Shown here: in pieces, positions 9,401-22,276 of the stretch
Position numbering within the stretch: position 1 is the first letter of the stretch
Layout of the letters: each line of letters starts with the position of its first letter
Assembly: GCA_034359265.1 (NCBI GenBank)
Contig: CP136896.1
Span: 38,182,001 to 38,246,000, forward strand
Source of the DNA: Canna indica
Taxonomy: Eukaryota > Streptophyta > Magnoliopsida > Zingiberales > Cannaceae
DNA: 64,000 bases
Direction of reading: 5' to 3'
The notes under the pieces: model-generated
What the model saw: the letters and a program-made list of their open reading frames with translations, nothing else
Told to the model about the DNA's origin: nothing
Database searches by the model: none
Position numbers and translations under genes: made by a program

Positions 9401-10856
9401 GGTGATATAGGTATACTCCCCTACCCATGTATTAAAAATGTTTTACTAGTTGATGGGTAAAAGCATAACTTGATTAGCATATCTAAATTATGTGATAATG
9501 GGTATGTAGTCATTTTCTAAGCATCTAAATACATCGTTAGACGTGCACCATCTAATGATATTGTGTTTATTGGAAATAGGCAAGAAAATGTTTGTACATT
9601 AGTTTTAAATGTTTTGTCTAATCCTCATGTTAGATGTTTAGTTGCCATGGAAAATGATTCTTGGCTGTGGCATAGAAGGCTAAGACATGCTAGCATGAGC
9701 CTCATCCAAGAAATATCTAAAAAGGACTTAGTTATAGGAATACCTAAGATAAAATTTGAAAAAGATAAACTTTGTGATGCATGTCAACATGGAAAACAAG
9801 TTAAGTCTTCATTTCATAGCATTAATCAAGTGAGTACATCTAGAACACTTGAACTTATGCACATGGTTCTTTTTGGTCCTTGTGATGTGGCTAGTCTAGG
9901 TGGAAAATTATATTGCTATATTTTGGTTGATGATTTCTCGATATTTATATTGGTTTTCTTCCTAGCTGAGAAAAATGAAACTTTTGATTTTGTTTAAAAA
10001 ATTTGCTGGGAGCGTTACAAATGAAAAAGGAATTTCAATTTTGAAAATTAGAAGTGATAATGGAGGAGAATTTAAAAATGAAAAGTTTTCCAAATTTTGT
10101 GATGAATTGGGAATTGAGCATACCTTTTCTTCCCCTAGAACCCCTCAACAAGATGGGGTGGTTGAGAGGAAGAATAGATCCTTTTAAGAGATGCCTAGGA
10201 CCATGCTTTGTGAAAATAATTTGCCCATGTATTTTTGGGCTGAAGCCATAAATACCTCTTGTTATGTACTTAATCGTGTTTTATTAAGACCTAAAATAAA
10301 AAAAACACCTTTTGAGCTTTGGAATGATAGAATCCCAAGTGTGGGATATTTTCACATTTTTGGATGTAAATGTTTTATTTTAAACACTAAGGAGCTTCTA
10401 GGAAAATTCGATTCTAAATCCGATGGAGGCAGTTTCCTAGGTTACTCTAATAGTTCTAAGGCCTATTGAGTTTATAATCGTAGAACTATGATTGTTGAAG
10501 AATCTATGCATATTACTTTTGATGAAACTAATGATTCTTCTAGAAATGTTAAGAATGTGAATGTAGGTGAGGAACTTGAAGAACTAACATTTCATGACAA
10601 GGAGGTTGAAGATGAAAACAATGAGGAAACTCACCATGAAGAACCTTCATCCTCAACTCTACCTCGAGATGAAGAAGAAGAAGAGGAAGTTCTACCACCT
10701 CTCCCTAAAGGGTACCAATTGATAAGAGATCATCCAATGGATCAAGTCATTGGAGAACCATCAACGGGAGTTGTAATGCGCTCTAAACTTAAGAATATTT
10801 GTCAATATGTAGCATTCATATCTCAAGTAGAGCCAAAATATAAGTTTGGGACATAG
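9401..10856 (+). pseudogene. C3 pol, protease end to integrase (broken)
   Basis: The order is the end of the protease (GDIGIL-like, 9401-9560), the GAG-pre-integrase HHCC zinc finger (H..H at about 9668-9685, CDACQHGKQ at about 9772-9800), then the integrase core. Visible catalytic motifs are the first Asp in VDDFS (about 9925), the second in RSDNGGEF (about 10049) and Glu in VVERKNR (about 10158). The protease active site is missing because it lay in the segment lost at the gypsy join. Frame breaks occur near 9997, 10187 and 10469. The stretch 10488-10856 encodes the acidic linker before RT. It is closest to the C9 and C4 pol regions. Confidence 0.85.
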
Positions 10857-12483
10857 TACCTAGACCTAGCGGACAAATCGTAATTGGGACTAAATGGGTA
10901 TTTAAAAACAAGTTAGATGAAGGAGGTTTAGTCATTAGAAACAAAGCTAGGTTAGTGGCTCAAGGGTATAATCAAGAAGAACGAATAGATTATAATGAAA
11001 CTTCTGGTCCCATAGCTAGATTAGAGGTAATTCGCATGCTTTTGTCTTATGCAGGTTTTAAAGGTTTTAAACTTTTTCAAATGGATGTTAAATGTGTTTT
11101 TTTAAATGGTTTTATTGATGAAGAAGTTTATGTCGAACAACCCCGCGGATTTGAAAGTTTTCAGTTTCCAAATCATGTTTTTAAACTTAAAAAGTCTTTG
11201 TAAGGTTTAAAACAAGTCCCTAGGTCTTGGTATGAAAGGCTTTCCACTTTTTTGATTGATCAAGCCTTTAGCATTGGAATAGCCGATGTTTCTCTTTTTA
11301 TAAAAAATAATGAAAATAATATTTTACTCGTGCAAATTCATGTTGATGATATAATATTTGGTGCTACTAATGAATTGCTTTGTGAGTGGTTTGCTAAGTG
11401 CATACAAGAAGAATTTGAGATGAGCATGATGGGAGAACTCTCATTCTTGCTTGGTCTCCATATCAAGCAAACCAACAAAGGGATCTTCATAAATCAAGCC
11501 AAATACACAAGGGAGCTCATCAAAAGGTTTGGGATGAATGAAGCCAAGATAGCTTCTACACCAATGAGCACATCTATTAAGCTTGATAAAGATGAAGATG
11601 GTGTTAAAGTAGATGAAAAACGATATCGAGGTATGATCAGTAGCCTTCTCTATTTAACCGCAAGTAGACCCGATATCATGTTTAGTGTTTGTGCATGTGC
11701 TAGGTTTCAATATTGTCCTAAAATGTCTCACTTAAGTGCTGTTAAACGAATATTGAGATATTTGAAAGGTACAGTTGACTTTGGATTATGGTATCCATGT
11801 AATGCATCTTTCGATTGAATTGGTTTTTCGGATGGCGATTTTGCCGGGTGTAGAGTAGATAGAAAAAGCACTAGTGGATGTTGTCAATTCTTAGGGATGA
11901 GTCTTGTTTCTTGGTTTTCAAAGGAACAAAACTCGTTGCACTTTCAACTACCAAAGCGGAATACATCGCTGCGGTTAGTTGTTGTGCACAAGTCCTTTGG
12001 ATGAAACAAACCCTTTTAGGTTATGGACTTAAGTATTCATGTATACCCATACATTGTGAGAAAACTAGTGAAATTAATTTAACAAAAAATCCAATTTTAC
12101 ACTCTCAGACCAAGCACATTGATCTAAAGCACCACTTTGTTAGGGATAATGTAGCTAAGGGAAATATATCCGTGGAATTTGTATCCACCGACAAGCAACT
12201 TGTGGATATATTCACAAAACCCTTAAATGAAAAAAGCTTTAGAAATTTAAGAATGCAATTAGGGATTTGTGCTTTTCCAAGTGGGTTTAAACTTTCAAAA
12301 TTTACATGCATTTTGAAAAATTGCAATTCATGTAGTATCATTGCACTTATGTATTGCCTTGTAATGGGGCTTTGCGACTTATCGATGTTTGCCTTCTATA
12401 GGCTTACATTGATAGGAAGGACTATAGTTATAGATGATACTCGGTTTTATGGTTTTCTCGATTTTGTTGATGAAACTCATTAA
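10857..12483 (+). pseudogene. C3 pol, reverse transcriptase and RNase H (broken)
   Basis: RT begins near 10857. It shows AQGYNQ..DYNET (about 10955-11003) and the FQMDVK..FLNG block. The usual LYGLKQ motif reads L-stop-GLKQ near 11200. The polymerase box is HVDD in place of YVDD (about 11340). RNase H is recognised by RKSTSGCCQFLG (about 11860) and LSTTKAEYIAA (about 11940). Frame breaks fall near 11203, 11818 and 11930. The family stop after CAFPS has been lost, so the last frame runs on to 12483. The enzymes would copy element RNA, but none could be produced intact. Confidence 0.85.
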
Positions 12484-12719
12484 TAGTACCTTAGTTCTTG
12501 CCCTTTTTGATTGATGTCAAAAGGGGGAGAAAAAGCAATGTCACATGTGTTTTATGATGCATAGATAGGGAGAGTTATAAGCATGATATGCATATTGATA
12601 GGGAGAGCATATGTCAAGTTGCAAAATGGGTTGTGTATGCCTTATCTCAAACTCACAAATGGTACTTAGAGTTTTATAGAATTTCATGTTTTGTTTGTCA
12701 TAATAAAAAATGGGGAGAT
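12484..12719 (+). mobile_element. C3 3' untranslated end with PPT
   Basis: It contains TGATGTCAAAAGGGGGAGA (about 12511), two further GGGAGAG tracts and a final TGGGGAGAT tract touching the LTR. Just before it, GTTTGTCATAAT forms one arm of the inverted repeat that brackets the PPT/LTR junction. Confidence 0.75.
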
Positions 12720-13662
12720 TGTTGGCCCAAGGGTTCCCCCTAGGCTTCGATCTTTTTTTTGATGATAACAAACACGAAACTAATGTATTTGTGAAGTTTT
12801 GAGTCCAGGTTGATGTTACGATACGCGCACGAAGTTCGTTCAGAGAAATACAAGAATCGGCAAAAATGGCTTCGAAAATGAGCAAGTAGAAAGTCTAGAG
12901 TTAGTATTAGATTTTATGTAATATATCTCTAGGAATTCATCCCAAGCCAATTTGTAATGTTATCCAAATCAAAACTTGGTAGCGGAACCCGGAAATGATG
13001 CGTGCAAGAAGATGGCTGAAAAAAATAGTCTCAGCCTAAGCTCAATCGACCGAACGAGGCCAAAAATTGGCAGTGGCCAATTCGGTCGACCGGACAAGGC
13101 GGAAAATTGGTAGTAGCCAATTTGGTCGACCAGTCGGTCGATCGAATGTGGCCAGAAAGAGGTAGTAGCCCTGCGGTCAATCAGTCGATCGACCGACGAT
13201 CGACCAGCAAGCGACTGGACGACGTCCAACAGGCAGAAAAATACCCATTGGAGTGATCTGCCGAGTGAGAGACTATAAATACCCCTCACCGACCTCTCTT
13301 AAAGCTTCTTAATGATCATTATTCCATTCCTGAGAGAGATTTAAGCCTTCAAAGATCGAATTGCACTCACTTGCTTCATCGATAGCTTCATCTTCCTCAA
13401 GCGATCTTCTTGTCTCAACTTCGGCAACGATTCGAGCTCACCATCTTGAAGAGTTGTGAACTTAGAAGGCTTTGGAAGGAGCTCACACTTGTGGTTTCAT
13501 TTTTAGATCCTTTTTGTTGTTTTTAATCGTTATTTAATTGTAATTCTCATTGTTAGCTTGCTAGGTGTTCTAGTGTAAACACTTAGGGTTTGCTTTGTAG
13601 AATTGTGTTTTGCCTAGGTGAATAGGTTCGAGGCATTCTCAATGGGTTAAAAAGGAAGGCCT
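12720..13662 (+). mobile_element. C3 3' LTR, left part
   Basis: It begins TGTTGGCCCAAGG after the PPT and resembles the C9 LTR. A palindrome array lies at about 13040-13215 and a TATAAATA box near 13275. It is interrupted at 13663 by the minus-strand C4 LTR. The rest of this LTR is not in the window. Confidence 0.8.
13040..13215 (+). repeat. GTCGATCGAC palindrome array in C3 LTR
   Basis: Several TCGGTCGACCG and TCGATCGACCGA palindromes are separated by gccaaaaatTGGCAGTGGC-like spacers. Confidence 0.8.
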
Positions 13663-15071
13663 TGTTGTGTGAACCCCGACATTAGAAGGGGGGGGTTGAA
13701 TAGTGTCTGTCCCCTTTTTCAATTTTCTTCTTACTCATTTTTATCTTTATATAATTCAATTGTAACTTACTGATTAATGTGATCAAAATTCAATAACAAC
13801 GATAAAAGCAAATAAGAAAGCAATGCAAACAATAATGCTTATAGTGGTTCGGCCAACCGCCTACTCCACTACCTTGGCTCCTCATCAAGGATTTCTAAAC
13901 ACTATATAGAATTTATGTTTCCCTTTGAATACAATGACGACACCCTTCTCACCACTCGGAGAACACCTCAATCCTATTCACCTAGGCGAAACACAATTCT
14001 ATAAAGCTATCCCTAAGTGTTTCCTAGCACACCTAGTAGCTATCTCAACTTGAAAACAAGTTTACAATAAAATTAAAATACAAGGAAAGAGCTTAAAGAA
14101 TGAAAGATGAACCAAGCTTCTTTCCACTACCTTCTCATCTTCAACTTGCAAAAGGATGACTCAAAGGATCGCAACACAGTTGAAGAAGCAGACGCAGCGC
14201 TTGGTTTTTGATGTTGAAGATGGAAGCAGAGGGCACGCGCAGAAATCGATCATTGAAAGCTTTAGAGAACTTCTTTAATGCTCAATAAAATGTCTAAGAA
14301 AAGTTAAAGAAGCTAGGTGATGGGTATTTATAACCCCTCATCCAAACGGCCCGTTTAACGGGTGAAAAATCGACCGTTGGAGCCGTTCGGTCACAGGCCG
14401 GTCGATCGGTCGGTCGACCGACGGATCGACCGCTAGTGCCACCGCTGGCAGTCTGTGAGAGCTCGGTTGACCGACGGGTCGATCGACTGACGGAAATCTA
14501 TTTCTTCCGACATTCAGTCAACTCATCGATTGGTCGACCGCTACCATTCTGTCTCTTTTTTGCATCTATTGGTCGACCAATCGATTGACCGACGAAGCCC
14601 TTTAATTTTACCTTCGCCAATTTTGGTCAACCAATAGGCTACTGCCTATTTTTATCGACATCCTGTCGACTAGTTAGTCGATTGAATGGGCTGCTCACCA
14701 AATTATTGCCTTGTTCGGTCGACCGACCGGTCAACTGAACCCAGGCTGAGGATGGTTTCTTCCTTGAATTTTTATATGCCTTTTCTATGGGTTTGGTTAC
14801 CAAGTTTCAACTTGGATAACTTTACAATTTTGGCTTGGGATAAACTATCCTAGGGACATATTACATTAATTCTACTTAATTTAATCCAGAGCCTTTCTTC
14901 AACGATTTCTTCTTCCGTTTCTTTGACGTTCTTTTCCTTCGTCCCGTTTGAACGGATTTCGCATGCATATCGCAACCTCAAACTGAAATCAAAACTTCAC
15001 ACTTGGATTAAATACATGTTTGTTATCATCAAAATAAAGATCGAGGCTTAAGAGAGACCCTTAAGCCAACA
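13663..15071 (-). mobile_element. C4 3' LTR (copia, minus strand)
   Basis: Read on the minus strand, the LTR starts TGTTGGCTTAAGGG at 15071 and ends near CACAACA at 13663. It is 1409 bp, similar to the C9 5' LTR (1430 bp). It contains a palindrome array (about 14385-14750) and a TATAAATA box (about 14330). The PPT (AAAGGGGGAGAT) adjoins its start at 15072-15085. Confidence 0.85.
14385..14750 (-). repeat. GTCGATCGAC palindrome array in C4 LTR
   Basis: At least ten TCGGTCGACCG/TCGATCGACC elements lie in about 365 bp. Many are degraded by single C-to-T or G-to-A changes. Confidence 0.8.
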
Positions 15072-15615
15072 ATCTCCCCCTTTTTGATGATGACAAACAT
15101 AACATAAAATTTTAAGAAAACATAAGCATTTGTGAGTTTGAGTTAAGGCATTCAAGAGTTAGGTACCCCTATAAGAATACTTAGCATATGTATTGAACAA
15201 CTTATAACTCAACCTATGCTCCCCCTATCAATGTACATATTCAATTACCTATAACTTGACCTATGCTCCCCCTATCAATGTGCATATCATTTTTAACTTC
15301 CCCTAACTATATATATCTTCCCCTTAACTATAAAACTCACACTAACTATATGCATCGTGAAAACCAAGTGTGACCTTACTTTTTCTCCCCCTTTTGACAT
15401 CAATAGAAAAGGGTAAGAGTTAAGGTACAATTAATGAATTTGAATAGAAAAACTGAGAAAACCACAAAAACCAATAGACCTTCCCATTAATGTAAGCCTA
15501 TAGAAGGCAAACACCAATAGGTCGCAAAGCCCCGCTACAGAGCATTACATAAGTGTGATGATGCTTTATAGAATGCAAGTTATGAAAAACATATATATTT
15601 TGAAGAAAATACATT
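15072..15615 (-). mobile_element. C4 3' untranslated end with PPTs
   Basis: Minus-strand purine tracts precede the LTR, and the TGATGTCAAAAGGGGGAGA block is recognisable at about 15385-15403. The noncoding stretch separates the pol stop from the LTR. Confidence 0.75.
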
Positions 15616-17938
15616 TTAATTACTAGGAAAAGCACAAATTCCTAATTGCATCCTTAAATTTGTGAAACTTTCTTCAACCAAAGGTTTTGTAAATATATCG
15701 GCTAGTTGTTTATCGGTGGATACAAATTCTACCGATATATTTCCCTTAGACACATTATCCCTAAGAAAGTGATGTCTCAAGTCAATGTGCTTAGTTCTAG
15801 AGTGTAAAATGGGATTTTTGGTTAAGTTTATTGCACTAGTATTATCACAATGTATAGGTATGCAAGAATACCTAAGTCCATAGTCTAAAAGGGTTTGTTT
15901 CATCCATAGGACTTGCGCACAACAACTAGCCGCGGCGATGTATTTTGCTTCGGTAGTTGAAAGCGCACCCAAGTTTTGTTTCTTTGAGAACCAAGAAACA
16001 AGTCTCGCTCCTAAGAATTGACAACACCCACTAGTGCTTTTTCTATCTAACTTACATCCAGCAAAATTAGCGTCCGAAAAACCGATTAAATCAAATGATG
16101 CATGACATTGATACCATAATCCTAAGTCAATCGTGCCCTTTAAATATCTCAATATGCGTTTTACCACACTTAAACGAGACATCTTAGGGCAAGATTGAAA
16201 CCTAGCACATACACAAAACAAAACATGATATCGGATCTACTCGCGGTTAAATAAAGGAGACTATCGATCATACCTCGATATTGTTTTTCATCCACTTTAA
16301 TGCCCTCTTCATCTTTGTCAAGCTTGATGGATGCGCTCATAGGTGTAGAAGCTATCTTAGCTTCATTCATCCCAAACCTTTTGATGAGCTCCTTTGTGTA
16401 CTTGGCTTGATTGATGAAGATCTCTTTGTTGGTTTGCTTGATTTTGAGTCCAAGCATGAAGGAGAGCTCTCCCATCATGCTTATCTCAAACTCATCTTGC
16501 ATGCATTTAGCAAACCACTTACAATGTATTTCATTAGTAGCACTAAAAATTATATCATCAACATAGATTTGAACTAATAACATGTCATTTTCATGATGCT
16601 TAATGAAAAGTGAAACATCCGCTTTGCTATATAAAAACCTTGTTCAATTAGAAAACTTTCATATGAAGCCCTGGGGGCTTGTTTTAAACCATATAATGCT
16701 TTTTTAAGTTTGAAAACATGATTTTGATACTCAAAACTTTCAAAACCGGGGGGTTGTTCAACATAAACTTCTTCATTAATAAAACCAATTAAAAAAGCAC
16801 TGTTTACATCCATTTGAAAAAGTTTAAAACCCTTAAAGTTAGCATATGCTAAAACTATTCTAATTGCTTCTAATCTAGCTACGGGAGCATATGTTTCATT
16901 ATAGTCTATTCCTTCTTGTTGGTTGTACCCTTGTGCCACTAACCTAGCTTTGTTTCTAATAACTAATCCTTCTTCATCTAGCTTATTCCTAAATACCTAT
17001 TTGGTTCCAATTATAGTTTGATGACTAGGTCTATGCACTAAGTCTCATACATCATTTCTATCAAATTGGTTGAGTTCCTCTTGCATAGCTAGTACCCAAA
17101 ACTCATCTTCTATTGCTTCCTTAATATTCTTAGGCTCTATTTGAGAAACAAAAGCTAAATATTGGCATACATTTTTGAGTTTAGAATGCATTACCACTCC
17201 CGTTGAAGGCTCTCCAATGACTTGGTCCATTGGATGATCTCTAACCAACCGGTATCCTTTAGGGAGAGGTGGTAGAGCTTCTTCTTCTTCTTCTTCTTCT
17301 TCAACTTGAGGTAGATTTGAGAATGGAGGTTCTTCATGTTGGGTCTCCTCATTATCTTCATCCTCCACTTTTATATTATGAAGTGTGAGATCCTCAAGTT
17401 CTTCACCTACATTCACAATCTTGACATTTCTAGAAGAATCATTAGTTTCATTGAAAGTAACATGCATGAATTCTTCAACAATCATTGTTCCACGGTTATA
17501 AACTCTATAAGCCTTAGAGTTAGTGGAATAACCTAGGAAAATTCCTTCATCGAATTTAGAATCAAATTTTTCTAAATTCTCCTTAGTATTTAATATGAAA
17601 TATGTACATCCAAAAACATAAAAATATCCCACATTTGGGATTTTACCATTCCAAAGCTTAAAAGGTGTTTTCTTGATTTTTGGTCTTAATAAAACTCGAT
17701 TAAGAATATAACAAGAAGTATTTATGGCTTTGGCCCAAAAATATTTAGGGAAATTGTTTCCGCATAAAATGGTCCTAGTCATTTCTTGTAAAGTTCTATT
17801 CTTCCTCTCAACCACTCCATTTTGTTGAGGGGTCCTAGGGGAAGAAAAGGTATGCTGAATACCTAAATCATCACAAAACTCAGAATTTTTTTTATTTTTA
17901 AACTCCCCTCCATTGTCACTCCTAATTTCCAAAATTCA
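15616..17938 (-). pseudogene. C4 pol: integrase C-part, RT, RNase H (broken)
   Basis: The minus-strand copia pol is truncated at its upstream end inside the integrase core. The first visible motif is RSDNGGEF (about 17925), then NGVVERKNRT and the acidic linker. RT carries AQGYNQQEGIDYNETYAPVAR (from 16939), LYGLKQAP (about 16680) and an intact YVDD box (about 16560). RNase H carries RKSTSGCCQFLG (about 16020) and ALSTTEAKYIAA, and ends with the family stop after CAFPSN. Frame breaks occur near 17045-16939, 16600 and 16200. It has the best-preserved RT motifs in the window. Gag, protease and the integrase zinc finger are gone. Confidence 0.85.
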
Positions 17939-18065
17939 TAGACGAGAAACAAAAAAAGAAGAAAAGAATAAATTATGTAGCATTTCAGTACCGATTGAGA
18001 CTCCATTGCTGTGCCAGAGGAAGGATAGCTATACTGATTCGGTATACTTGAAATAAACCTTTAAG
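17939..18065. other. Junction sequence between C4 and G2
   Basis: About 127 bp match neither the C4 integrase nor the G2 LTR as far as I can see. The stretch is A-rich on its left side. It probably marks a deletion or rearrangement joint. Confidence 0.4.
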
Positions 18066-19836
18066 GCAACAACACATACTAGGATAATCGGGTGGGCCCT
18101 CCGAACATATCCTAATATAAAGAAACTCGGGAGCAATCGGGATTAGCAAATTCGAACTTGGTCCACGAGACGTGTAGGAACAATCGACAATCACCCATCC
18201 TGACTTGCCCCTTTAAGATCTCACATGAATAATTGGGATTTGCCTGTCCGAACTTTTTCCTTAAAAGCACCTCAGGAATAATCGGAATAGGCCCTTCGAA
18301 CTTATCCCACGAGGCCGAATCGGAACAATCGAGATTTGCCCATCCGAACTTGTTCCAATAATAATGTAGGAGTAATCGGGATCCGCCCATCCGAACTTAC
18401 CCCTTTAAATAAAGAAACTTGGGAACAATCAGGATTTTCCCGTCAGAACTTGTTCCACAAGATACGCAGGAACAATCGGGATTTGCCCGTCCGAACTTGT
18501 TCCACAAGATACGCAGGAACAATCAGGATTTGCCCATCCGAACTTGTTCCACAGGTTGGGAATTAGCCATCCAACCTTCCGAGCCTAGCCCGCAATTCAG
18601 CTCCTCAACGAGCCTCTTCGCCATTCATAAAGGTATGGCGCAACATAACCTAAGTCAAGTCTCTCCTACGGTGTCTCAGGGGTATCCTTATTGGGAAGCA
18701 TCTCAACACTCCAATACCCAACCCCAACTCCTAGACCCGGAATGTCATAAACCCACGAGGTTTTGTTTCATTCATAACTTTATTTGTTGGTTCATAACAG
18801 ATTATGCTGACCCCTTGCTCAATTTTAATTATGCAATTAAAATTTAGATCACCAATATTAGGGTTTTCTTTTAGCTTACTGATATGCCCGAAAATGATGT
18901 ATCTAATCCAAATCTGGTTTCTGCTCAAAATGATAGGTTACACGACTATATTCAGAAATCTATTCACACAACCTTGGCTGAGCACCCCTAGGACCATCCT
19001 AGGGTTGTCGAGCCCCATAGGGGAAGGTGTAGGGCCTCCTCAAACATGGCAAACAAAAAGATCGGCGATAATTCTAGAGATCATCAGAAAATAAATCAAA
19101 ATCATTGTAGCCCTCAAGAACGGCTTCAAGAACTCGAAGAAACCCAAGAAGAAAGAGGGTAGAACCACTCATCAAAAATAGGAAAGAAGACTAGAGGAGA
19201 AATCCTGATCGACGGCCTCCGGATCCGGCTCCACTAAAGGGGAAGAGGGGGCGGCGGCTCCTTCTCAAGCCGACGACTCCAAGAAGAAGGCAAGGAGGGG
19301 CGGCGACTCTTCCTCAAGCCAACGGCTTGGCTTCCAAAGGAGAAGAAGAGAGAGAGAGAGAGAGAGGCTTGGCTCGACGGCTTGCAAGAGAGAGGAAAGG
19401 AGGGGTGGCTAGCAGCTCCTGCGGCTACGGCTCCGCTCTTTCCCTCAATTGGCTTGTGCGGCTCCAATAGAGAGCCGCAAGCCCTAGGGGGGGAATTTTA
19501 TAACTCTTCCGACCTCTTTTAACCCACATTTGCCTCAACCTGAATCCATACCCACTAACTTCTCGACCCGCTAACCCAAATTAATCCCATGATCCACATA
19601 AACATCCAACACATGCACACCCACATGCGACATAATTAAACAATCATGCATACCCAACATAAAATTAATTAAATTTATCTACACAAGCAAAATTTGCATA
19701 ACTCATATTCCTACTTACCCGAGCTCGCATGCTCGTGTCGGACCATGAGACGACTCGGCTTGACCTCGGACTAGCCTGCTAGGCTGACAAATACAAACAC
19801 AGATGGAAAACTAAAATTAATATCTAGGATATTACA
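18066..19836 (-). mobile_element. G2 3' LTR (gypsy, truncated)
   Basis: On the minus strand it starts TGTAATATCCTAG at 19836 and is collinear with the 5' LTR at 26735-28917. It lacks the last ~630 bp and has internal deletions near 18917 and 18975, where the 5' LTR carries about 30 and 430 extra bases. A hairpin array lies at 18080-18560 and a short GA run near 19347-19368. Confidence 0.85.
18080..18560 (-). repeat. Hairpin-unit array in G2 3' LTR
   Basis: About nine ~48-bp units carry the GTTCGGATGGGCAAATCCCG-like core. Paired arms include GGAACAA/TTGTTCC and AGGATA/TATCCT. Confidence 0.8.
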
Positions 19837-19853
19837 ATCCTCACTCCTTAAAG
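19837..19853 (-). other. G2 polypurine tract
   Basis: The minus-strand sequence TTAAGGAGTGAGGAT adjoins the LTR start and would prime plus-strand DNA synthesis. Confidence 0.7.
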
Positions 19854-19885
19854 AAAATTCATTCTTGAATTTTAGAAAAAGAAAC

Positions 19886-21355
19886 TTAAGGACTCACCAA
19901 ATCATCAAACAACGAAGGATAATGCTTCCTCATATCCTGCTCCACCTCCCAGGTGGCCTCCTGCCCGGAGTGGTGCTCCCACTTGACCTTAACCATGGGA
20001 ATCTCCTTGGACCTCAATTTCTGGATCTGCTGGTCTAGCACCTCAACTGGCCACTCCTTATAGGAAACTGTTAAATCCACCTCCACTGCAGTAGGCTCAA
20101 TCACATGTGATTCACCCTGAATGTACTTCTTCAGCATAGACACATGGAACACTAGATGCACTCGGTCCATATTAGGAGGTAAGGCCAACTCATAGGCTAC
20201 GGCTCCCCTGCGCCAGAGAATAGGAAACGACCCAATGAACCTAGGGCTTAGCTTTCCTTTCTTACCAAATCTCACCACCCCTTTCATAGGGGACACCTTG
20301 AGGAACACCATGTCCCCCTCAGCAAACTCTACCTCCTTGGCCTTTCCATCGGCATACATCTTCTGGTGACTATGAGCTGCCAACAACCTTTCTCTGATTA
20401 GTTTCACATTTTCTACTGCCTCCTCCACCAAGTCAGGTCCCATCATAGGGGAATCCCCTGCCTTAAACCAGCCTACGGGTGACCTGTATCTCTGCCCATA
20501 CAATGCCTCAAATGGGCCCATCCCGATGCTGCTGTGGTAGCTGTTATTGTAGGCAAACTCCCAACTGTCTGAGGGTAAGTGCCACCAGGTCAGGGGTAAG
20601 TGCCTCTCCCAACTGCCCTCCAAATCTAGGACATATGCTCTCAGTATATCCTCCTGCGTCTGAATAGTCCGCTCTGACTGACCATCTATCTGAGGGTGAA
20701 ATGTGGTACTGAACCAAACCTGAGTGTCCAATGCCTCCTAGAAAGACTGACAAAATCGAGCCGTGAACTGAGTACCCCAATCTGAGATGATCAGAATCAG
20801 AACACCATGATAAGTGACAATCCGATCCAAAAACAACCTTGCATATTGCTCGGCTGAAAAGGTCGTCCTGATAGGTATAAAATGTGACATATTGGTTAGG
20901 TGATCCACCAATACCCAAATAGAATCGTTGCCTTTCCCGGAGTTTGGCAACCCCGTCACAAAATCCATGGTTATCTTATCCTATTTCCATTCTAGTACTT
21001 CTAGGTTATGGAGCAACCCTACCAGATTTAAATGCTCAGCCTTAACCTGATGACACACCAGGCACTTAGACACGAACTCGGCCACCTCTCTTTTCTTGCC
21101 TTTCCACCAATAATTTTACCTTAGATCTCGGTACATCTTTGTGGCTTCCGGATGCATAGTGTATGTTGATCGATGAGCCATCTCTAGCACCAGCCTGCGA
21201 ACCTCGGCCATATCTGTCACCACTATCCTATTCTTAAACCTCAAAATGCCCTCCAAGTCCACACCGAAACCATTATCAGCATCGCCTCTCCTGGCCAGTT
21301 CCTTAGTGAGTGCACATAAAGCATCCTCCTCCTGCGTTGTCTTCATGTCAACCAA
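19886..21355 (-). pseudogene. G2 integrase with C-terminal chromodomain (broken)
   Basis: Reading from 21355 downwards: the integrase zinc-finger region (HRSTYTMHPEATKMYRDLR, then KCLVCHQ near 21070), the core with Asp in LVDHLTNMSHF (about 20905) and Asp in SDWGTQF (about 20780), and Glu in DGQSERTIQT (about 20690). The C-terminus has FHVSMLKKY (about 20130), and a chromodomain-like end with VKVKWEHHSGQEATWE and MRKHYPSLF (about 20000-19910). That end is typical of Tekay/Del chromoviruses. Stops or frame changes lie near 21116, 20980 and 20735. The enzyme would insert element DNA, and the chromodomain is thought to guide it to heterochromatin. Confidence 0.85.
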
Positions 21356-22276
21356 CGTGGACTATACCCTCAGGTGAGCCACCAGTGCACTAGAAGCTGA
21401 CACTAACAAGATTGCCCCGCTATCCAAACACATGGCTAAATCGTGAACTAATGGCCTCCTCCTGATTGCCAAATGCGCCAGACTGCCCATGGACTTCCTA
21501 CTCAAAGCATCAGCCACGACATTAGCCTTCCTCGGATGGTACATGATCGTGCAGTCATAGTTCTTCAAAAGCTCAAGCCATCTTCTCCGTCTCAGGTTCA
21601 ACTCCTTCTAGGTGAGCAAATACTGGAGGCTCTTATAATCAGTGTATATTTCACAAGCCTCGCCATAAAGGTAGTGACGCCACAGCTTCAAAGCAAACAC
21701 CACTGCTGCCAGCTCAGGATCATGAGTCAGGTAATTCTTCACATGGACCTTCAACTGTGTGGAGGCATAAGCTATCACCCAACCATTCTGCATCAACACA
21801 TAACCCAAGCTGACCCGGGAGGCATCACAGTAAATGACAAATCCTCCCGAGCCCGAGGGTACAACTAGAACTGGTGCCGATGTTAAGCGGTCCTTGAGCT
21901 TCAGAAAGCTCTTCTCGTACTTACTATCCCATTCAAACTTGACCTTCTTCTGAGTCAGGTGGGTCAGTGCTGCTGAAATCCTGGAGAAATTCTCCATGAA
22001 TTTTCTATAATAACCTGCCAACCCCAAGAAACTACGAATCTCAGAGACATTAGTCGGCCTCTTCCAATCCTGAACTGCTTCTATCTTTGCATGATCCACT
22101 TTTATTCCTTCCCTGGACACCACATGGCCACGGAACCCTACACTCTCCAACTAGAACCATCTGCAAGTGCTTAGCATGCTCATCTATGCTCCTAGGATAT
22201 ATAAAGATATCATCAATGAACACTATCATAAATTTATCCAAGTATTCCCTGAACACTCGGTTCATAAAGTACATAA

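Noticed and set aside
16281..16577. Plus-strand 98-codon ORF
   Set aside because: It is the opposite strand of C4 reverse transcriptase.
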